NCBI GenBank assembly: GCA_900754515.1
Contig: CAAEDD010000102.1
Span: 1 to 22,784 of the forward strand
Reading direction: 5' to 3'
DNA: 22,784 nucleotides
Source of the DNA: an uncultured Oscillospiraceae bacterium
Lineage (GTDB): Bacteria; Bacillota; Clostridia; Oscillospirales; Oscillospiraceae
The notes beneath the pieces are model-generated. The model was not told where the DNA came from. It saw only the letters and a list, made by a program, of their open reading frames with translations, and did not search any database. Positions 1-7,750 of the stretch are shown here, one piece after another (position 1 is the first letter of the stretch; each line of letters begins with the position of its first letter). Made by a program: the position numbers and the translations under genes.

Positions 1-869
1 ACGATGTGATAAAGAGATGTCTGCTGGTGTGCACACTTATTTTTATTATTTCTTACATTCAGAGTTATTTCCCGCCGGAGCGCAGCAAAAGGATACTTGG
101 GCGTTTTCACGGTCTGGGAGCCAATATGATTTCTGCCCTTCTGGGTACTGTTACACCTTTTTGCTCCTGCTCATCCATTCCCCTGTTCATGGGCTTTACC
201 GGCGCCGGGCTGCCCTTGGGAGTTACCTTCTCTTTTCTCATCTCTTCCCCCATGGTGGACCTGGGCAGTTTAGTGCTGCTGATGAGTATCTTCGGGGCAA
301 GGGTAGCTGTTATCTACGTGGTGCTGGGGCTGGTAGTGGCGGTAGCAGGCGGGACCATCATTGAAAAGCTTCACATGGACAGATATGTGGAGGACTTCAT
401 TCTCTCTGCCCCAAACGTGGACCTGCAATCCCCGGATCTCACCAGGAAGGATCGGCTTAAATACTCCTGGGAGCAAATGCTGGCGACATTCAAAAAGGTA
501 TTTCCCTATATACTCATAGGCGTGGCCGTAGGTGCCGTCATCCATAACTGGATACCTGAGAGCTGGGTGGAAAAACTGTTGGGCAGTGAAAATCCCCTGG
601 GTGTGGTGCTGGCCACTCTGGTTGGCGTACCCATGTATGCCGATATCTTCGGCACCATCCCTGTGGCGGAAGCCCTTTTATATAAAGGCGCCCGGTTGGG
701 CACGGTCCTCTCCTTCATGATGGCCGTCACAACCCTGAGCCTGCCCTCAATTATCATGCTGCGCAAAGCGGTGAAACCCCGGCTGCTGATTCTGTTCATC
801 GGCATCTGCACCGCCGGAATAATACTTGTAGGATACTTTTTCAATGCAATACAGTTTATCTTAATTTGA
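1..869 (+). CDS. ArsP-type permease (DUF318 family), 5'-truncated
   Basis: Integral membrane permease of the ArsP/DUF318 (PF03773) family, known for export of trivalent organoarsenicals and related metal(loid) efflux. The frame is open to the left edge, so the GTG at position 6 is not a convincing start. The visible protein begins inside the first membrane segment, and family members normally carry several dozen more residues. Counting from that GTG, the hallmark cysteine pair lies in TPFCSCSSIP (C53, C55), followed by GFTGAGLPLG and FLISSPMVDLGS. A charged cytoplasmic loop (about 120-160) separates two bundles of hydrophobic segments, and GVPMYADIFGTIPVAEAL is a typical second-half motif. 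It is 21 nt upstream of a redox protein and then an arsenate reductase, which fits arsenic detoxification. Other divalent-metal or SO_0444-like efflux substrates remain possible. Confidence 0.85.
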   Translation, partial: DVIKRCLLVCTLIFIISYIQSYFPPERSKRILGRFHGLGANMISALLGTVTPFCSCSSIPLFMGFTGAGLPLGVTFSFLISSPMVDLGSLVLLMSIFGARVAVIYVVLGLVVAVAGGTIIEKLHMDRYVEDFILSAPNVDLQSPDLTRKDRLKYSWEQMLATFKKVFPYILIGVAVGAVIHNWIPESWVEKLLGSENPLGVVLATLVGVPMYADIFGTIPVAEALLYKGARLGTVLSFMMAVTTLSLPSIIMLRKAVKPRLLILFIGICTAGIILVGYFFNAIQFILI

Positions 870-890
870 GAATATCAGGAGGTAAAACAA

Positions 891-1217
891 ATGGGTCTGT
901 TCGGAAAGAAGAAGGAAGAGAAGTCCTGCTGCGCCTGCGCTCAGGAAACTAAGGTCGCAGAGACTGAGCCTGTCTCCGCTATAAAGGTACTGGGAGGCGG
1001 CTGTGAAAAGTGCAATGCACTGGAAGCCTCTGTGCTTGAGGCTCTGAAAGAGCTGGGTATGGATACAACAATCGAGCACGTGCGGGATTTTGCCCAGATC
1101 GCGGCCTGGGGAGTTATGAGCACCCCAGCCCTGGTAGTGGACGGGAAGGTCGTGTCCAGCGGCAAGGTTCTGAAGAAAGACGAGGTAAAGGCGCTCATTC
1201 AGGAGCTCAGGAGCTGA
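891..1217 (+). CDS. Small thioredoxin-fold redox protein (CxxC)
   Basis: 108-residue cytoplasmic thiol-disulfide protein of the small thioredoxin-like type (MTH895/TM0996, redox-active disulfide protein 2). The fold core starts near residue 31 (IKVLGGGCEKC), with the active dithiol C38-E-K-C41 and the cis-Pro loop in VMSTPALVVDGKVV. The N-terminal 30 residues are an extra lysine/glutamate-rich tail with a CCAC cluster (residues 13-16) that could bind a metal or metalloid; that is inference. A strong site (GGAGGT, 7 nt before the ATG) supports the start. It lies between the ArsP-type permease and an arsenate reductase, and ends 4 nt before the latter. Likely roles are electron donor to the reductase or thiol handler of As(III) for the permease. 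Confidence 0.85.
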   Translation: MGLFGKKKEEKSCCACAQETKVAETEPVSAIKVLGGGCEKCNALEASVLEALKELGMDTTIEHVRDFAQIAAWGVMSTPALVVDGKVVSSGKVLKKDEVKALIQELRS

Positions 1218-1221
1218 GGCC

Positions 1222-1638
1222 ATGGACAGGAAACCCAAAGTGGCTTTCATCTGTGTCCACAACTCCTGCCGAAGCCAGATAGCCGAAGCCCTGGGCCGCC
1301 ATCTGGCCGCCGATGTATTTGAAAGTTTTTCCGCCGGAACGGAACCCGGGGCAGGCATAAATCCTGACGCCGTAAGACTTATGAAAAAGCTCTACGGAAT
1401 CGACATGGAGAAGAGCCAGCATCCCAAACTTATCAGTCAAATTCCCCCGGTGGATGTGGCAGTTACAATGGGCTGCAATGTGCGGTGTCCGGCGCTGCCC
1501 TGTTCTCTCCGGGAGGACTGGGGGCTGGCAGATCCCAGCGGCAAAGGCGACGGAGACTTCTTTTTCACCATCCGCGCAATTGAAGGGAAGATACTGGAGC
1601 TCAAAGAACGGCTGCGGTCCCGTCAGGACTTGGACTGA
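1222..1638 (+). CDS. arsC: Arsenate reductase, thioredoxin-coupled LMW-phosphatase type
   Basis: 138-residue cytoplasmic enzyme expected to reduce arsenate to arsenite using an intramolecular cysteine relay and thioredoxin. It has the low-molecular-weight phosphatase P-loop FICVHNSCRSQIAEA, with nucleophile C11 and the CX5R arginine R17. The later relay cysteines are C85, C89 and C94 in MGCNVRCPALPC. The motif DWGLADPSGKGD carries the general-acid aspartate expected in this family. Length is normal. The start ATG lies 4 nt after the preceding stop and its ribosome site (AGGAG) is inside the upstream gene, so translation is probably coupled. Family members without relay cysteines are tyrosine phosphatases; the three downstream cysteines argue for arsenate reductase. 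No ArsR-type regulator is visible, but the operon start is cut off. Confidence 0.9.
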   Translation: MDRKPKVAFICVHNSCRSQIAEALGRHLAADVFESFSAGTEPGAGINPDAVRLMKKLYGIDMEKSQHPKLISQIPPVDVAVTMGCNVRCPALPCSLREDWGLADPSGKGDGDFFFTIRAIEGKILELKERLRSRQDLD

Positions 1639-1677
1639 GGGCGCTTTTTTGTGCCCTGGGAAATAAAAAGTGCCTTC

Positions 1678-1705
1678 TTGTAAAGTTTTTTCCCTGTGCT
1701 ATACT
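1678..1705 (+). promoter_or_regulatory. Sigma-A-like promoter for the alcohol dehydrogenase
   Basis: A -35-like TTGTAA (1678-1683), a 16-bp spacer and a -10 TATACT (1700-1705) lie about 40 nt upstream of the dehydrogenase ATG. This separates its transcription from the arsenic unit. Found by motif reading only. Confidence 0.55.
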
Positions 1706-1744
1706 TCAATTGTGAAATAAAATAGCAGGGAAAGGCAGATAAGA

Positions 1745-2923
1745 ATGTACAACTTTAATTACTTTACCCCCACAAAAGTGGTTTTTGGCAGAGGCACCGA
1801 GGGCCAGGTCGGAAAACTGGTGGCCCAGGCCGGCGGCAGCCGGGTCCTCATACACTACGGCGGCCACAGTGCCGTGCGCTCAGGGCTTATCGGCAGGATA
1901 AAAGAGTCTCTTGATTCAGAGGGTATCCCCTATGTGGAGTTGGGCGGCGTAGTTCCCAACCCGCACCTGGGCAAGGTGAGAGAAGGCATAGAGCTGGGCA
2001 GAAAAGAGGGCGTCGACTTTATCCTTGCAGTTGGCGGCGGCAGCGTCATCGACTCCTCCAAAGCCATCGGCTACGGCCTGGCTGAACCGGACAAGGATGT
2101 GTGGGAACTCTATGACCACAAGCGCAAGGCTGCGGCTCATATCCCGGTGGGCGTTGTACTTACCATCTCCGCTACCGGCAGCGAGATGAGCAACAGCAGC
2201 GTGATCACCAATGAAGAGACCGGCAAAAAGCGTTCCTACAACGACGACATCGCCCGCCCCAAGTTTGCCGTAATGAACCCGGAACTGACCATGAGCCTGC
2301 CGGACTATCAGACGGAGTCCGGCTGCTCGGACATCATGATGCACACCATGGAGCGCTACTTTACCAACGGCGGCAACATGGAGCTTACCGACGCTATAGC
2401 CGAGGGGCTGCTCAGGACCGTTATGAAAAATGCCCTGATACTCCACACCGACCCGCAGAATTACGACGCCAGAGCTGAAGTAATGTGGGCCGGCAGCCTC
2501 TCCCACAATGGGCTTACCGGCTGCGGCTGCGACGGCGGTGATTTTGCCTGCCACAATCTGGAGCATGAAATGGGTGGTATGTTTGACGTGACTCACGGCG
2601 CCGGCCTCACCGCCATCTGGGGCAGCTGGGCCAGATATGTCTACAAAGACTGCCTGCCCCGCTTTGTGAAGTTTGCAAAGAACGTCATGGGTGTGGAAGG
2701 CAGCGACGACGAGGATACCGCCCTTAAGGGGATTTGTGCATTGGAGGATTTCTTCCGCAGTATCGGTATGCCTGTCAACATGAGAGAGCTGGGCATAGCT
2801 CCCAGCGAGGAGCAGATCCTGGCCATGGCCCGGAGCTGCGCCGAGGCCAACGGCGGCAAGAAGGGCTCCGCAAAGGTTCTCTATCCCGAGGACATGGCTC
2901 AGATATACCGCCTGGCAAAGTAA
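1745..2923 (+). CDS. Iron-containing alcohol dehydrogenase (butanol dehydrogenase-like)
   Basis: 392-residue cytoplasmic group III (Fe-dependent) alcohol dehydrogenase, expected to interconvert aldehydes or ketones and alcohols with NAD(P)H, as in fermentative alcohol formation or aldehyde detoxification. The N-terminal Rossmann-like half (YFTPTKVVFGRGT) carries the nucleotide loop GGGSVIDSSKAI (about 97-108). The helical C-terminal half carries the metal ligands: D196 and H200 in SDIMMHTMERY, H270 in ACHNLEH, and H284 in THGAGL, matching the BdhA/YqhD pattern. Length is normal. A purine-rich AGGGAAAGGCAGATAAGA stretch before the ATG gives only a moderate ribosome site, but the family N-terminus fits this start. 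It is flanked by its own promoter and a strong terminator, so it is probably monocistronic. Substrate cannot be told. Confidence 0.93.
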   Translation: MYNFNYFTPTKVVFGRGTEGQVGKLVAQAGGSRVLIHYGGHSAVRSGLIGRIKESLDSEGIPYVELGGVVPNPHLGKVREGIELGRKEGVDFILAVGGGSVIDSSKAIGYGLAEPDKDVWELYDHKRKAAAHIPVGVVLTISATGSEMSNSSVITNEETGKKRSYNDDIARPKFAVMNPELTMSLPDYQTESGCSDIMMHTMERYFTNGGNMELTDAIAEGLLRTVMKNALILHTDPQNYDARAEVMWAGSLSHNGLTGCGCDGGDFACHNLEHEMGGMFDVTHGAGLTAIWGSWARYVYKDCLPRFVKFAKNVMGVEGSDDEDTALKGICALEDFFRSIGMPVNMRELGIAPSEEQILAMARSCAEANGGKKGSAKVLYPEDMAQIYRLAK

Positions 2924-2940
2924 AAAAAGCAAATTTCAGA

Positions 2941-2975
2941 AATACCCGCACGGCAGCGTGCGGGTATTTTGTTTT
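2941..2975 (+). terminator. Rho-independent terminator after the alcohol dehydrogenase
   Basis: A perfect 12-bp stem (2941-2952 pairing with 2957-2968) with a GCAG tetraloop is followed by TTTTGTTTTC. It starts 17 nt after the dehydrogenase stop. Confidence 0.92.
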
Positions 2976-3002
2976 CTTGCTCTGCCTTTTTTACAAAATT
3001 CA

Positions 3003-3031
3003 ATGACAAACGGGGAAAAATCAGCTATAAT
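3003..3031 (+). promoter_or_regulatory. Near-consensus promoter for the HxlR regulator
   Basis: -35 ATGACA (3003-3008, 5 of 6 consensus bases), 17-bp spacer, -10 TATAAT (3026-3031, 6 of 6). It lies 31 nt before the HxlR start codon. A site this strong ahead of a regulator gene is often autoregulated; no clear operator palindrome was seen. Confidence 0.75.
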
Positions 3032-3062
3032 ATAGCCATACAGATGAAAGGCGGCAGGCCCC

Positions 3063-3428
3063 ATGGACGAGAAGATATATGTTACCAGTGAGATAGAGAT
3101 AACCCTGCGGGTCATCGGCGGCAAGTGGAAGCCCCTTGTTCTCCGCTATCTGAGAGACGAGGGCGAAAAGCGCTACAGCGAGATACTGAAATATCTGGGC
3201 AACGCCCCCAAAAAGACTCTCACCGCCCAGCTGAGGGAGCTGGAGGCCGACGGCATAGTGGAGCGTAGGGTCAGCCCCACAGTTCCTGTTCAGGTGTCCT
3301 ATGTCATTACGGAGCACGGGAAAACTCTCTACCCCATACTCAAGGCCATGTGCGACTGGGGCAACGCCAATGTGGGCGGCCGCTATGTGATGACCCACCC
3401 CACCTGCGACTGTGAGAAGGGAAAATAG
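3063..3428 (+). CDS. HxlR-family winged-helix transcriptional regulator
   Basis: 121-residue DNA-binding protein of the HxlR (PF01638) family, MarR-like winged-helix dimers that often respond to aldehydes, electrophiles or redox state. Diagnostic motifs are VIGGKWKPLVLRYL (about 17-30), RYSEILKYLG, the recognition-helix region KKTLTAQLRELEADGIVERR (about 51-70) and the wing VSYVITEHGKTLYPIL. The usual N-terminal sensing cysteine just before VIGGKW is absent; cysteines are instead C97 and a C-terminal C115-D-C117 pair. It is transcribed alone from its own strong promoter, between an alcohol dehydrogenase and a terminator. The dehydrogenase is a plausible target by proximity only. The ATG at 3044 is out of frame, so 3063 is the best start, though its ribosome site (AAAGGCGG) is weak. 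Confidence 0.9.
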   Translation: MDEKIYVTSEIEITLRVIGGKWKPLVLRYLRDEGEKRYSEILKYLGNAPKKTLTAQLRELEADGIVERRVSPTVPVQVSYVITEHGKTLYPILKAMCDWGNANVGGRYVMTHPTCDCEKGK

Positions 3429-3443
3429 GACAAAACAAAGTGT

Positions 3444-3478
3444 AAGCCCGGCGGGATGACCCGACGGGCTTGGTTTTT
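3444..3478 (+). terminator. Terminator between converging hxlR and ROK genes
   Basis: AAGCCCGGCGGG (3444-3455), tetraloop ATGA, and CCCGACGGGCTT (3460-3471) form an 11-bp stem with one G-A mismatch, followed by GGTTTTTG. It sits between two converging genes. The opposite strand has only a looser T-rich stretch, so it may also serve the minus-strand operon. Confidence 0.8.
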
Positions 3479-3488
3479 GTCTGTGTGT

Positions 3489-5219
3489 TCATGCTCTGTC
3501 AAAAGCGCTGAAGTATATGGCGCTCACAGCCTGGGCAAACTGGGCCACAGTCACATCCTCTCTTTTGGCAAGCTGGCGCATCAGAGGTGTTTTGGCCAAG
3601 TCCTCGTCCGCAGCATAGAGTTTCATTTCCGGCAGCAGTTCCCTGAAGCCCTCCTCAATCAGCGCAAAGCAGGCGCTCTCCTTCACAAATCGGCCGAATA
3701 TATAGCGGCTCTTTGTCCCGGTGTCCAGAAGGAATTCCATCTCTCTGGTCATCTGGGCCAGGTTCCGCCCTATGCGCCGGAATATTTCCTCCGCTGCCTC
3801 GTCCCCTTTTGCCGCAGCCTTCATTAAATGCTCAAGACACGGCTTTCGCATGTCTACAGGCTCCATACTGATGCTCAGGGTGTCTCCTGTTTTTTTCGTA
3901 AATCCCTCCAGCAGTTCCGGTTCCAGCTGCCAGGCCATGCGGTAAGCTGCTGCCTGTCCCAAATAGCGGCGCAGTCCCGGCAGCCCTGAGTTCTCGTTTC
4001 TCACCGAACGCAGATCATCCGGGTTATAGGCACGCCATTTGTCGCTGCCCAGATCCACCAGCAGGTCGTATAGCTCCAGAGGTATATCCGGTATCTCGCC
4101 GCTGCCCTTTATCCATCCGCTGCCCAGATCGGTACCCAGGGAGTGGGCAACTATACCGCCGCAGCCCAGCTCAGCTTCCTTACCATAAGCCAGTTCCGCC
4201 GCCGCGCTGAAGGCGGCCATGGGCCCGTCGTTGACTATCTCCACTCTGCCCTCCGGCCGGCACAGCGCCTTGAGTTCCCGTCCCATATCGCTGAGCTTCA
4301 TAAACTCTCTCTCATAATCCAGAGCTTCATTCTCACGCATGCCCCTGGTCTTTGGGGTCTCTCCGCCAAGGATACGGTTTTTTATAACTATGTCCGGAAA
4401 GCTGAGACCAATCCCGGAAAAGCTGGGAATATCTATGTCTGAGCAGGCTTTAACAGCCTCCTCCATCAGCCTGTGGTCGGCCTCTTTTTTCAGGGCCCTT
4501 TCCACAAGGAGCCGGACAGCACTGTACTCCGGCAGATTATCCGACCATAGCCTTGCCTGCATAAGCCTTGCCAGCAGCAGTATAGGCCCGGTTATGCCCT
4601 CGGCATCGGGGCTGTGGGCCGGATCCCAGTCGTATTCCTTCACCGCCAGCAGCCTTCCGTCCCTGGACAAAGCCAGCTTGATGTCCGTACCTCCAACATC
4701 TATACCGCAGTATGCTCCATCTGCGCTTCTTGCCACAGCCCTGAGGAGCTTTTCTCCCAGCTCGCCCTGTTTGCCTTCAACCGCAGAAACCGGGAACAGG
4801 CAGTCATCATGCCTTATAAGCCCCATCTCAAAGGCCGGCAGGCCAAGACTTCGGCAGAGGCGCCCGGCAATATTCAGCACCTTTTTCAGCCCCGGCTCCC
4901 GGTAAAAGGCGGCAATGCAGTCCTCCGCCAAGGCTTTCAGCTTCCCATCCTCCATATCCAGGCAGATGTACAACGCCCTGCCGCTGTAGCAGGAGAGGAC
5001 ATTGAACACTCTGGCCGTCAAATATCTCAGCAGGAAGCTCCGCTGCTCCTCAGTTTCCCAGTCCGGGACAGGGCATGGATAGTCCGTCGTGCCGCCGTCC
5101 AGGCTTTTCAGGCGCACCCTGAGAGGCTTTGCCCCTGTGCAGTTTGCAAAGGCCTCCCTCACATCACTTATCCAAACAGCCTCTCCCTTTTGGGAGAGGC
5201 TGATGAATTTATCCGTCAC
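3489..5219 (-). CDS. Large ROK-like sugar kinase-type protein with N-terminal extension
   Basis: Cytoplasmic protein of 576 residues (578 if begun at the ATG at 5225; numbering here uses that longer form). The C-terminal two thirds resemble the ASKHA/ROK sugar-kinase fold: phosphate loop CGIDVGGTDIKLAL (173-186), acidic catalytic candidate D333 in EIVNDGPMAAF, and a second nucleotide loop HSLGTDLGSGWIKG (361-374). The usual ROK zinc signature (CxCGxxGC) is not seen, and the protein is nearly twice normal ROK length. Residues 1-170 form a domain I do not recognise. It is last in the transporter 1 operon, just after a HAD phosphatase. It probably phosphorylates a sugar or polyol from that pathway, but a regulatory or non-catalytic role is possible. 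AGGAGG lies 7 nt before the GTG at 5219 and only 1 nt before the ATG, so GTG is preferred. Confidence 0.75.
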   Translation of the reverse strand: MTDKFISLSQKGEAVWISDVREAFANCTGAKPLRVRLKSLDGGTTDYPCPVPDWETEEQRSFLLRYLTARVFNVLSCYSGRALYICLDMEDGKLKALAEDCIAAFYREPGLKKVLNIAGRLCRSLGLPAFEMGLIRHDDCLFPVSAVEGKQGELGEKLLRAVARSADGAYCGIDVGGTDIKLALSRDGRLLAVKEYDWDPAHSPDAEGITGPILLLARLMQARLWSDNLPEYSAVRLLVERALKKEADHRLMEEAVKACSDIDIPSFSGIGLSFPDIVIKNRILGGETPKTRGMRENEALDYEREFMKLSDMGRELKALCRPEGRVEIVNDGPMAAFSAAAELAYGKEAELGCGGIVAHSLGTDLGSGWIKGSGEIPDIPLELYDLLVDLGSDKWRAYNPDDLRSVRNENSGLPGLRRYLGQAAAYRMAWQLEPELLEGFTKKTGDTLSISMEPVDMRKPCLEHLMKAAAKGDEAAEEIFRRIGRNLAQMTREMEFLLDTGTKSRYIFGRFVKESACFALIEEGFRELLPEMKLYAADEDLAKTPLMRQLAKREDVTVAQFAQAVSAIYFSAFDRA

Positions 5220-5226
5220 AGGCATT

Positions 5227-5232
5227 CCTCCT
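5227..5232 (-). promoter_or_regulatory. Ribosome site that selects the GTG start of the ROK-like gene
   Basis: AGGAGG reads 5232-5227 on the minus strand and overlaps the stop of the HAD gene. It is 1 nt from the ATG at 5225 (too close) and 7 nt from the GTG at 5219 (optimal). It also implies coupling to HAD translation. Confidence 0.65.
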
Positions 5233-5849
5233 TAAGGCTCTACGTTCACGCCCTGCTCTCTCAGCTCACGGCGGAAGCGCTTCGCGTCCCCATAAAAGAC
5301 GCTGCCTCCCATGCCGGTACAGCGGGCGCACTCCACATTTGTGGGGCTGTCATCAACGAACCAGCACTCTTCCGGCCTGAGGCCAAAGTTTGAATAAAGG
5401 GTCTCATATATCTCATGCATGGGCTTTAAGAGTTTTACATCCGCCGAGACCACCTTTCCCATAAAGCACTCGGAGCCGGGGATACGGTGGAAATACTTAT
5501 GCAGTTCGGAAGAGGCATTGGAGAGGAGATATATCCCATATCCATTTTCTTTCAGCTCCCGCACCAGCTCCGCCATACCGGGCATAGGCACTATCTCCCC
5601 ATACCACCAGCGGCAGCACAATTCCTCAGCAGCCGCATGGAGCCGCTCCGGCAGACGGCGGCACATGTCCACGGCCGCTTCCGCCGGGAGCTTGGTGCCG
5701 TGGTCGGTGCTGACCCAGTCGGCGCTGCGGAACACTTCCCGTTTCAAAAGGGCGGCGTCCTCCCCTGTGTAGCCCAGCCGGGCTATATAGCTGTCCGGAT
5801 CAAAGTACATCAGCACCTGACCCATATCGAAAACTATGTTTTTTATCAT
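5232..5849 (-). CDS. HAD-superfamily phosphatase (YihX-like, HAD-IA)
   Basis: 205-residue cytoplasmic HAD hydrolase. Motif I is VFDMGQVL with nucleophile D8; the +2 aspartate seen in most HAD phosphatases is glycine here, as in the YihX-type FDLGNV group, which includes an active alpha-glucose-1-phosphatase. Motif II is LLSNAS, motif III the lysine in LLKP, motif IV VDDSPTNV. A helical cap lies between motifs I and II. An open frame extends 20 codons upstream, but the ATG at 5849 has AAAGGAGA ahead of it and begins the family-typical MIKNIVFDMG. It overlaps the permease stop by the ATGA arrangement, so translation is coupled. Its place in the transporter 1 operon suggests it dephosphorylates the imported compound or a derivative; the substrate is unknown. 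Confidence 0.88.
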   Translation of the reverse strand: MIKNIVFDMGQVLMYFDPDSYIARLGYTGEDAALLKREVFRSADWVSTDHGTKLPAEAAVDMCRRLPERLHAAAEELCCRWWYGEIVPMPGMAELVRELKENGYGIYLLSNASSELHKYFHRIPGSECFMGKVVSADVKLLKPMHEIYETLYSNFGLRPEECWFVDDSPTNVECARCTGMGGSVFYGDAKRFRRELREQGVNVEP

Positions 5850-7750
5850 GCTGTCTCCTTTTTCTTTTTCCCAAACACTGCGCCCATTCGTTGAAAGCGG
5901 CGGCGCCATTTTGCCCTGTGATCCAGCCGCTCTCCAAGGTCCCTGGCTCCCACGCCGTAGACCAGATAGAGTATCAGCCCGCTGACCAGCATTATAAACA
6001 CCGTGGAGGCACAGCGGCGGCCTGAAGCGTTCACGTTATAGCCGTAAAGTCCCTCCTCGGCGCACATGGCCTGGATGACCATGGCGTAGCTGGTACCGTA
6101 GGAGCTGGCAAAAGTGGCGGACATATCGTACTCGGTAAAGAGAGCATTGAAGTTCAGAGCGAAAACTGCCAGAACGCTGGGCAATATTATTGGCAGCTTT
6201 ACCCGCATGAAGGTAGTGAATCCCCCTGCTCCCAGGTTCCTTGCCGCATCCTCCAGCTCCTCGTCTATGGCATAGAAGGAGGCTCTTATCATTCTCAGGG
6301 AGAAGGGCAGTTTTACCACCGTGTAGGCCATGATGATAAGCAGCCGGACATTCTGGGCGTAGTAGAGATTATAGTTGCCCACGTACCATATGGTTTCGGA
6401 ATTGAAATAGGTACGGTAGGAATAGCAGATGAGTATGGTGGGCAGCAGCCAGGGGAAGAGCAGGGCATACTCCAGGACAATCCCGGACTTCTTGCCCTTG
6501 TGCTTGAAGATATAGTTGCAGGCTACAACCACGATTATGCAGGCCAAAGCTGCCGCGATTATGGACAGCACGAAGCTCATCTTTATGCCGCCCAGGGTTG
6601 CCTCGTTTGCAAACAGACCGGATATGGAGCCCTCTCTCACCTTGTACTTGCCACGGCTGGTGAGATACATATAGTCCTCCTGGCCAAAGAAGTTCACCAG
6701 GGTCCAGCTGCTCAGATCCAGCTTTTTCATGCGGATGGCGCTGTAGGTCTGGAAGGAGAAGATTATTATCATCACCACGGGTATCATGTAGATGACAAAG
6801 AGCACATAGGCATAAATGTGGGCCAGAACATTGGCAACGGGGTTCGTTATCTTCTGTTTTTCCAGCTTGGTCTTGGTCTTGGATACGGAGAGATAATGGC
6901 CCTTGCGTTCATAGGCAGAGAGCACCGTCAGCAATATGATGGTGAACATGGCCAGGATGATGGACAGCAGCGCCGCCCTGGCCTGGGGGAAGGCCTCGTC
7001 CGCCGAGGAGGAGCCGGCCAGGCGCACTATCTCCGGGTTTATGGAGTCGTAGCCCAGCAGCGTGGGGGCGGACATGGCACAAAGGCCGGTGATAAAGGTC
7101 ATTACCGTCAGAGAGAACATGGTGGGGATGAGGGTGGGAAAGACCACCTTCCACAGCACCTTGAAGGGTTTTGCCCCCATGTTCCGGGCTGCCTCCACCG
7201 TGTTGTAGTCAATGCCCCGGATGGCGTTTCTCAGAAACAGGGCATGGTTGCTGGTACAGGCGAAGGTCATGGTAAAGAGCACGGCGTTGAAGCCGGTAAA
7301 CCAGTTCTCATTAAAGCCGGGGAAGGCATTGGCCAGAGCTGTGGTGAGTATTCCGTCGGGAGCGTAGAGAAAGAGGTAACCCGTCACCAGGGCCACGCCG
7401 CTGTAAATAAGGGTGGTCATGTAGCCTAGGCGCAGTATCTTTGCCCCCTTGATGTCAAAATACTCGGTGAGCAGCACTATGGATACGCCCACAATATTCA
7501 CCGTCACCACCAGGCAGAGGGCCAGCTTCAGAGAGTTCCACACATATTTGCCCATGTTCCCGGCAAAGAAGAAGCGTATAACCGCCAGCGGGTCTCTCTC
7601 CCCCTGGGCATTGGTAGTGGTGAAAATGCTGGTCAGGGTGTTGAGGCAGGGCAGAAGCATGAAGCCGAAGAACAGGTATATGAATATACCCAGCCCTATG
7701 ATTCTGAACAGGAATTCCGCCCGCAGGCGTCCATCCAGGCTTTTGCTCAC
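5846..7750 (-). CDS. ABC transporter 1 permease, fused double-domain (Fe(III)/organophosphate type)
   Basis: 634-residue membrane protein with two tandem binding-protein-dependent permease domains fused in one chain, as in the FbpB/AfuB family. Each half holds about six hydrophobic segments and one ATPase-contact EAA loop: TVEAARNMGAKPFKVLW (184-200) and LEDAARNLGAGGFTTFM (499-515). A charged linker (about 281-305) joins the halves, and the C-terminus is lysine- and arginine-rich. The start is GTG, overlapping the ATPase stop as GTGA, with a GGAGGAGAA ribosome site. One subunit therefore makes the whole channel for ATPase 1 and binding protein 1. Family members carry Fe(III), putrescine-like solutes, phosphonates or sugar phosphates; the downstream phosphatase and kinase favour an organic phosphate (inference). 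Confidence 0.93.
   Translation of the reverse strand: MSKSLDGRLRAEFLFRIIGLGIFIYLFFGFMLLPCLNTLTSIFTTTNAQGERDPLAVIRFFFAGNMGKYVWNSLKLALCLVVTVNIVGVSIVLLTEYFDIKGAKILRLGYMTTLIYSGVALVTGYLFLYAPDGILTTALANAFPGFNENWFTGFNAVLFTMTFACTSNHALFLRNAIRGIDYNTVEAARNMGAKPFKVLWKVVFPTLIPTMFSLTVMTFITGLCAMSAPTLLGYDSINPEIVRLAGSSSADEAFPQARAALLSIILAMFTIILLTVLSAYERKGHYLSVSKTKTKLEKQKITNPVANVLAHIYAYVLFVIYMIPVVMIIIFSFQTYSAIRMKKLDLSSWTLVNFFGQEDYMYLTSRGKYKVREGSISGLFANEATLGGIKMSFVLSIIAAALACIIVVVACNYIFKHKGKKSGIVLEYALLFPWLLPTILICYSYRTYFNSETIWYVGNYNLYYAQNVRLLIIMAYTVVKLPFSLRMIRASFYAIDEELEDAARNLGAGGFTTFMRVKLPIILPSVLAVFALNFNALFTEYDMSATFASSYGTSYAMVIQAMCAEEGLYGYNVNASGRRCASTVFIMLVSGLILYLVYGVGARDLGERLDHRAKWRRRFQRMGAVFGKKKKETA

Noticed and set aside
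6..8. GTG as a true start for the ArsP-type permease
   Set aside because: The frame stays open to the window edge, no ribosome site can be seen, and the protein would start inside a membrane helix lacking the family N-terminus.
1639..1656. Possible terminator after the arsenate reductase (GGGCGC, six T, GTGCCC)
   Set aside because: The T-run is in the loop and not after the stem, and the stem has only 6 pairs with a G-T wobble.
1916..2932. A 338-codon minus-strand open frame opposite the alcohol dehydrogenase
   Set aside because: Antisense to an intact enzyme with conserved metal ligands; composition is Ala/Gly/His/Val-rich and no motif is recognisable.
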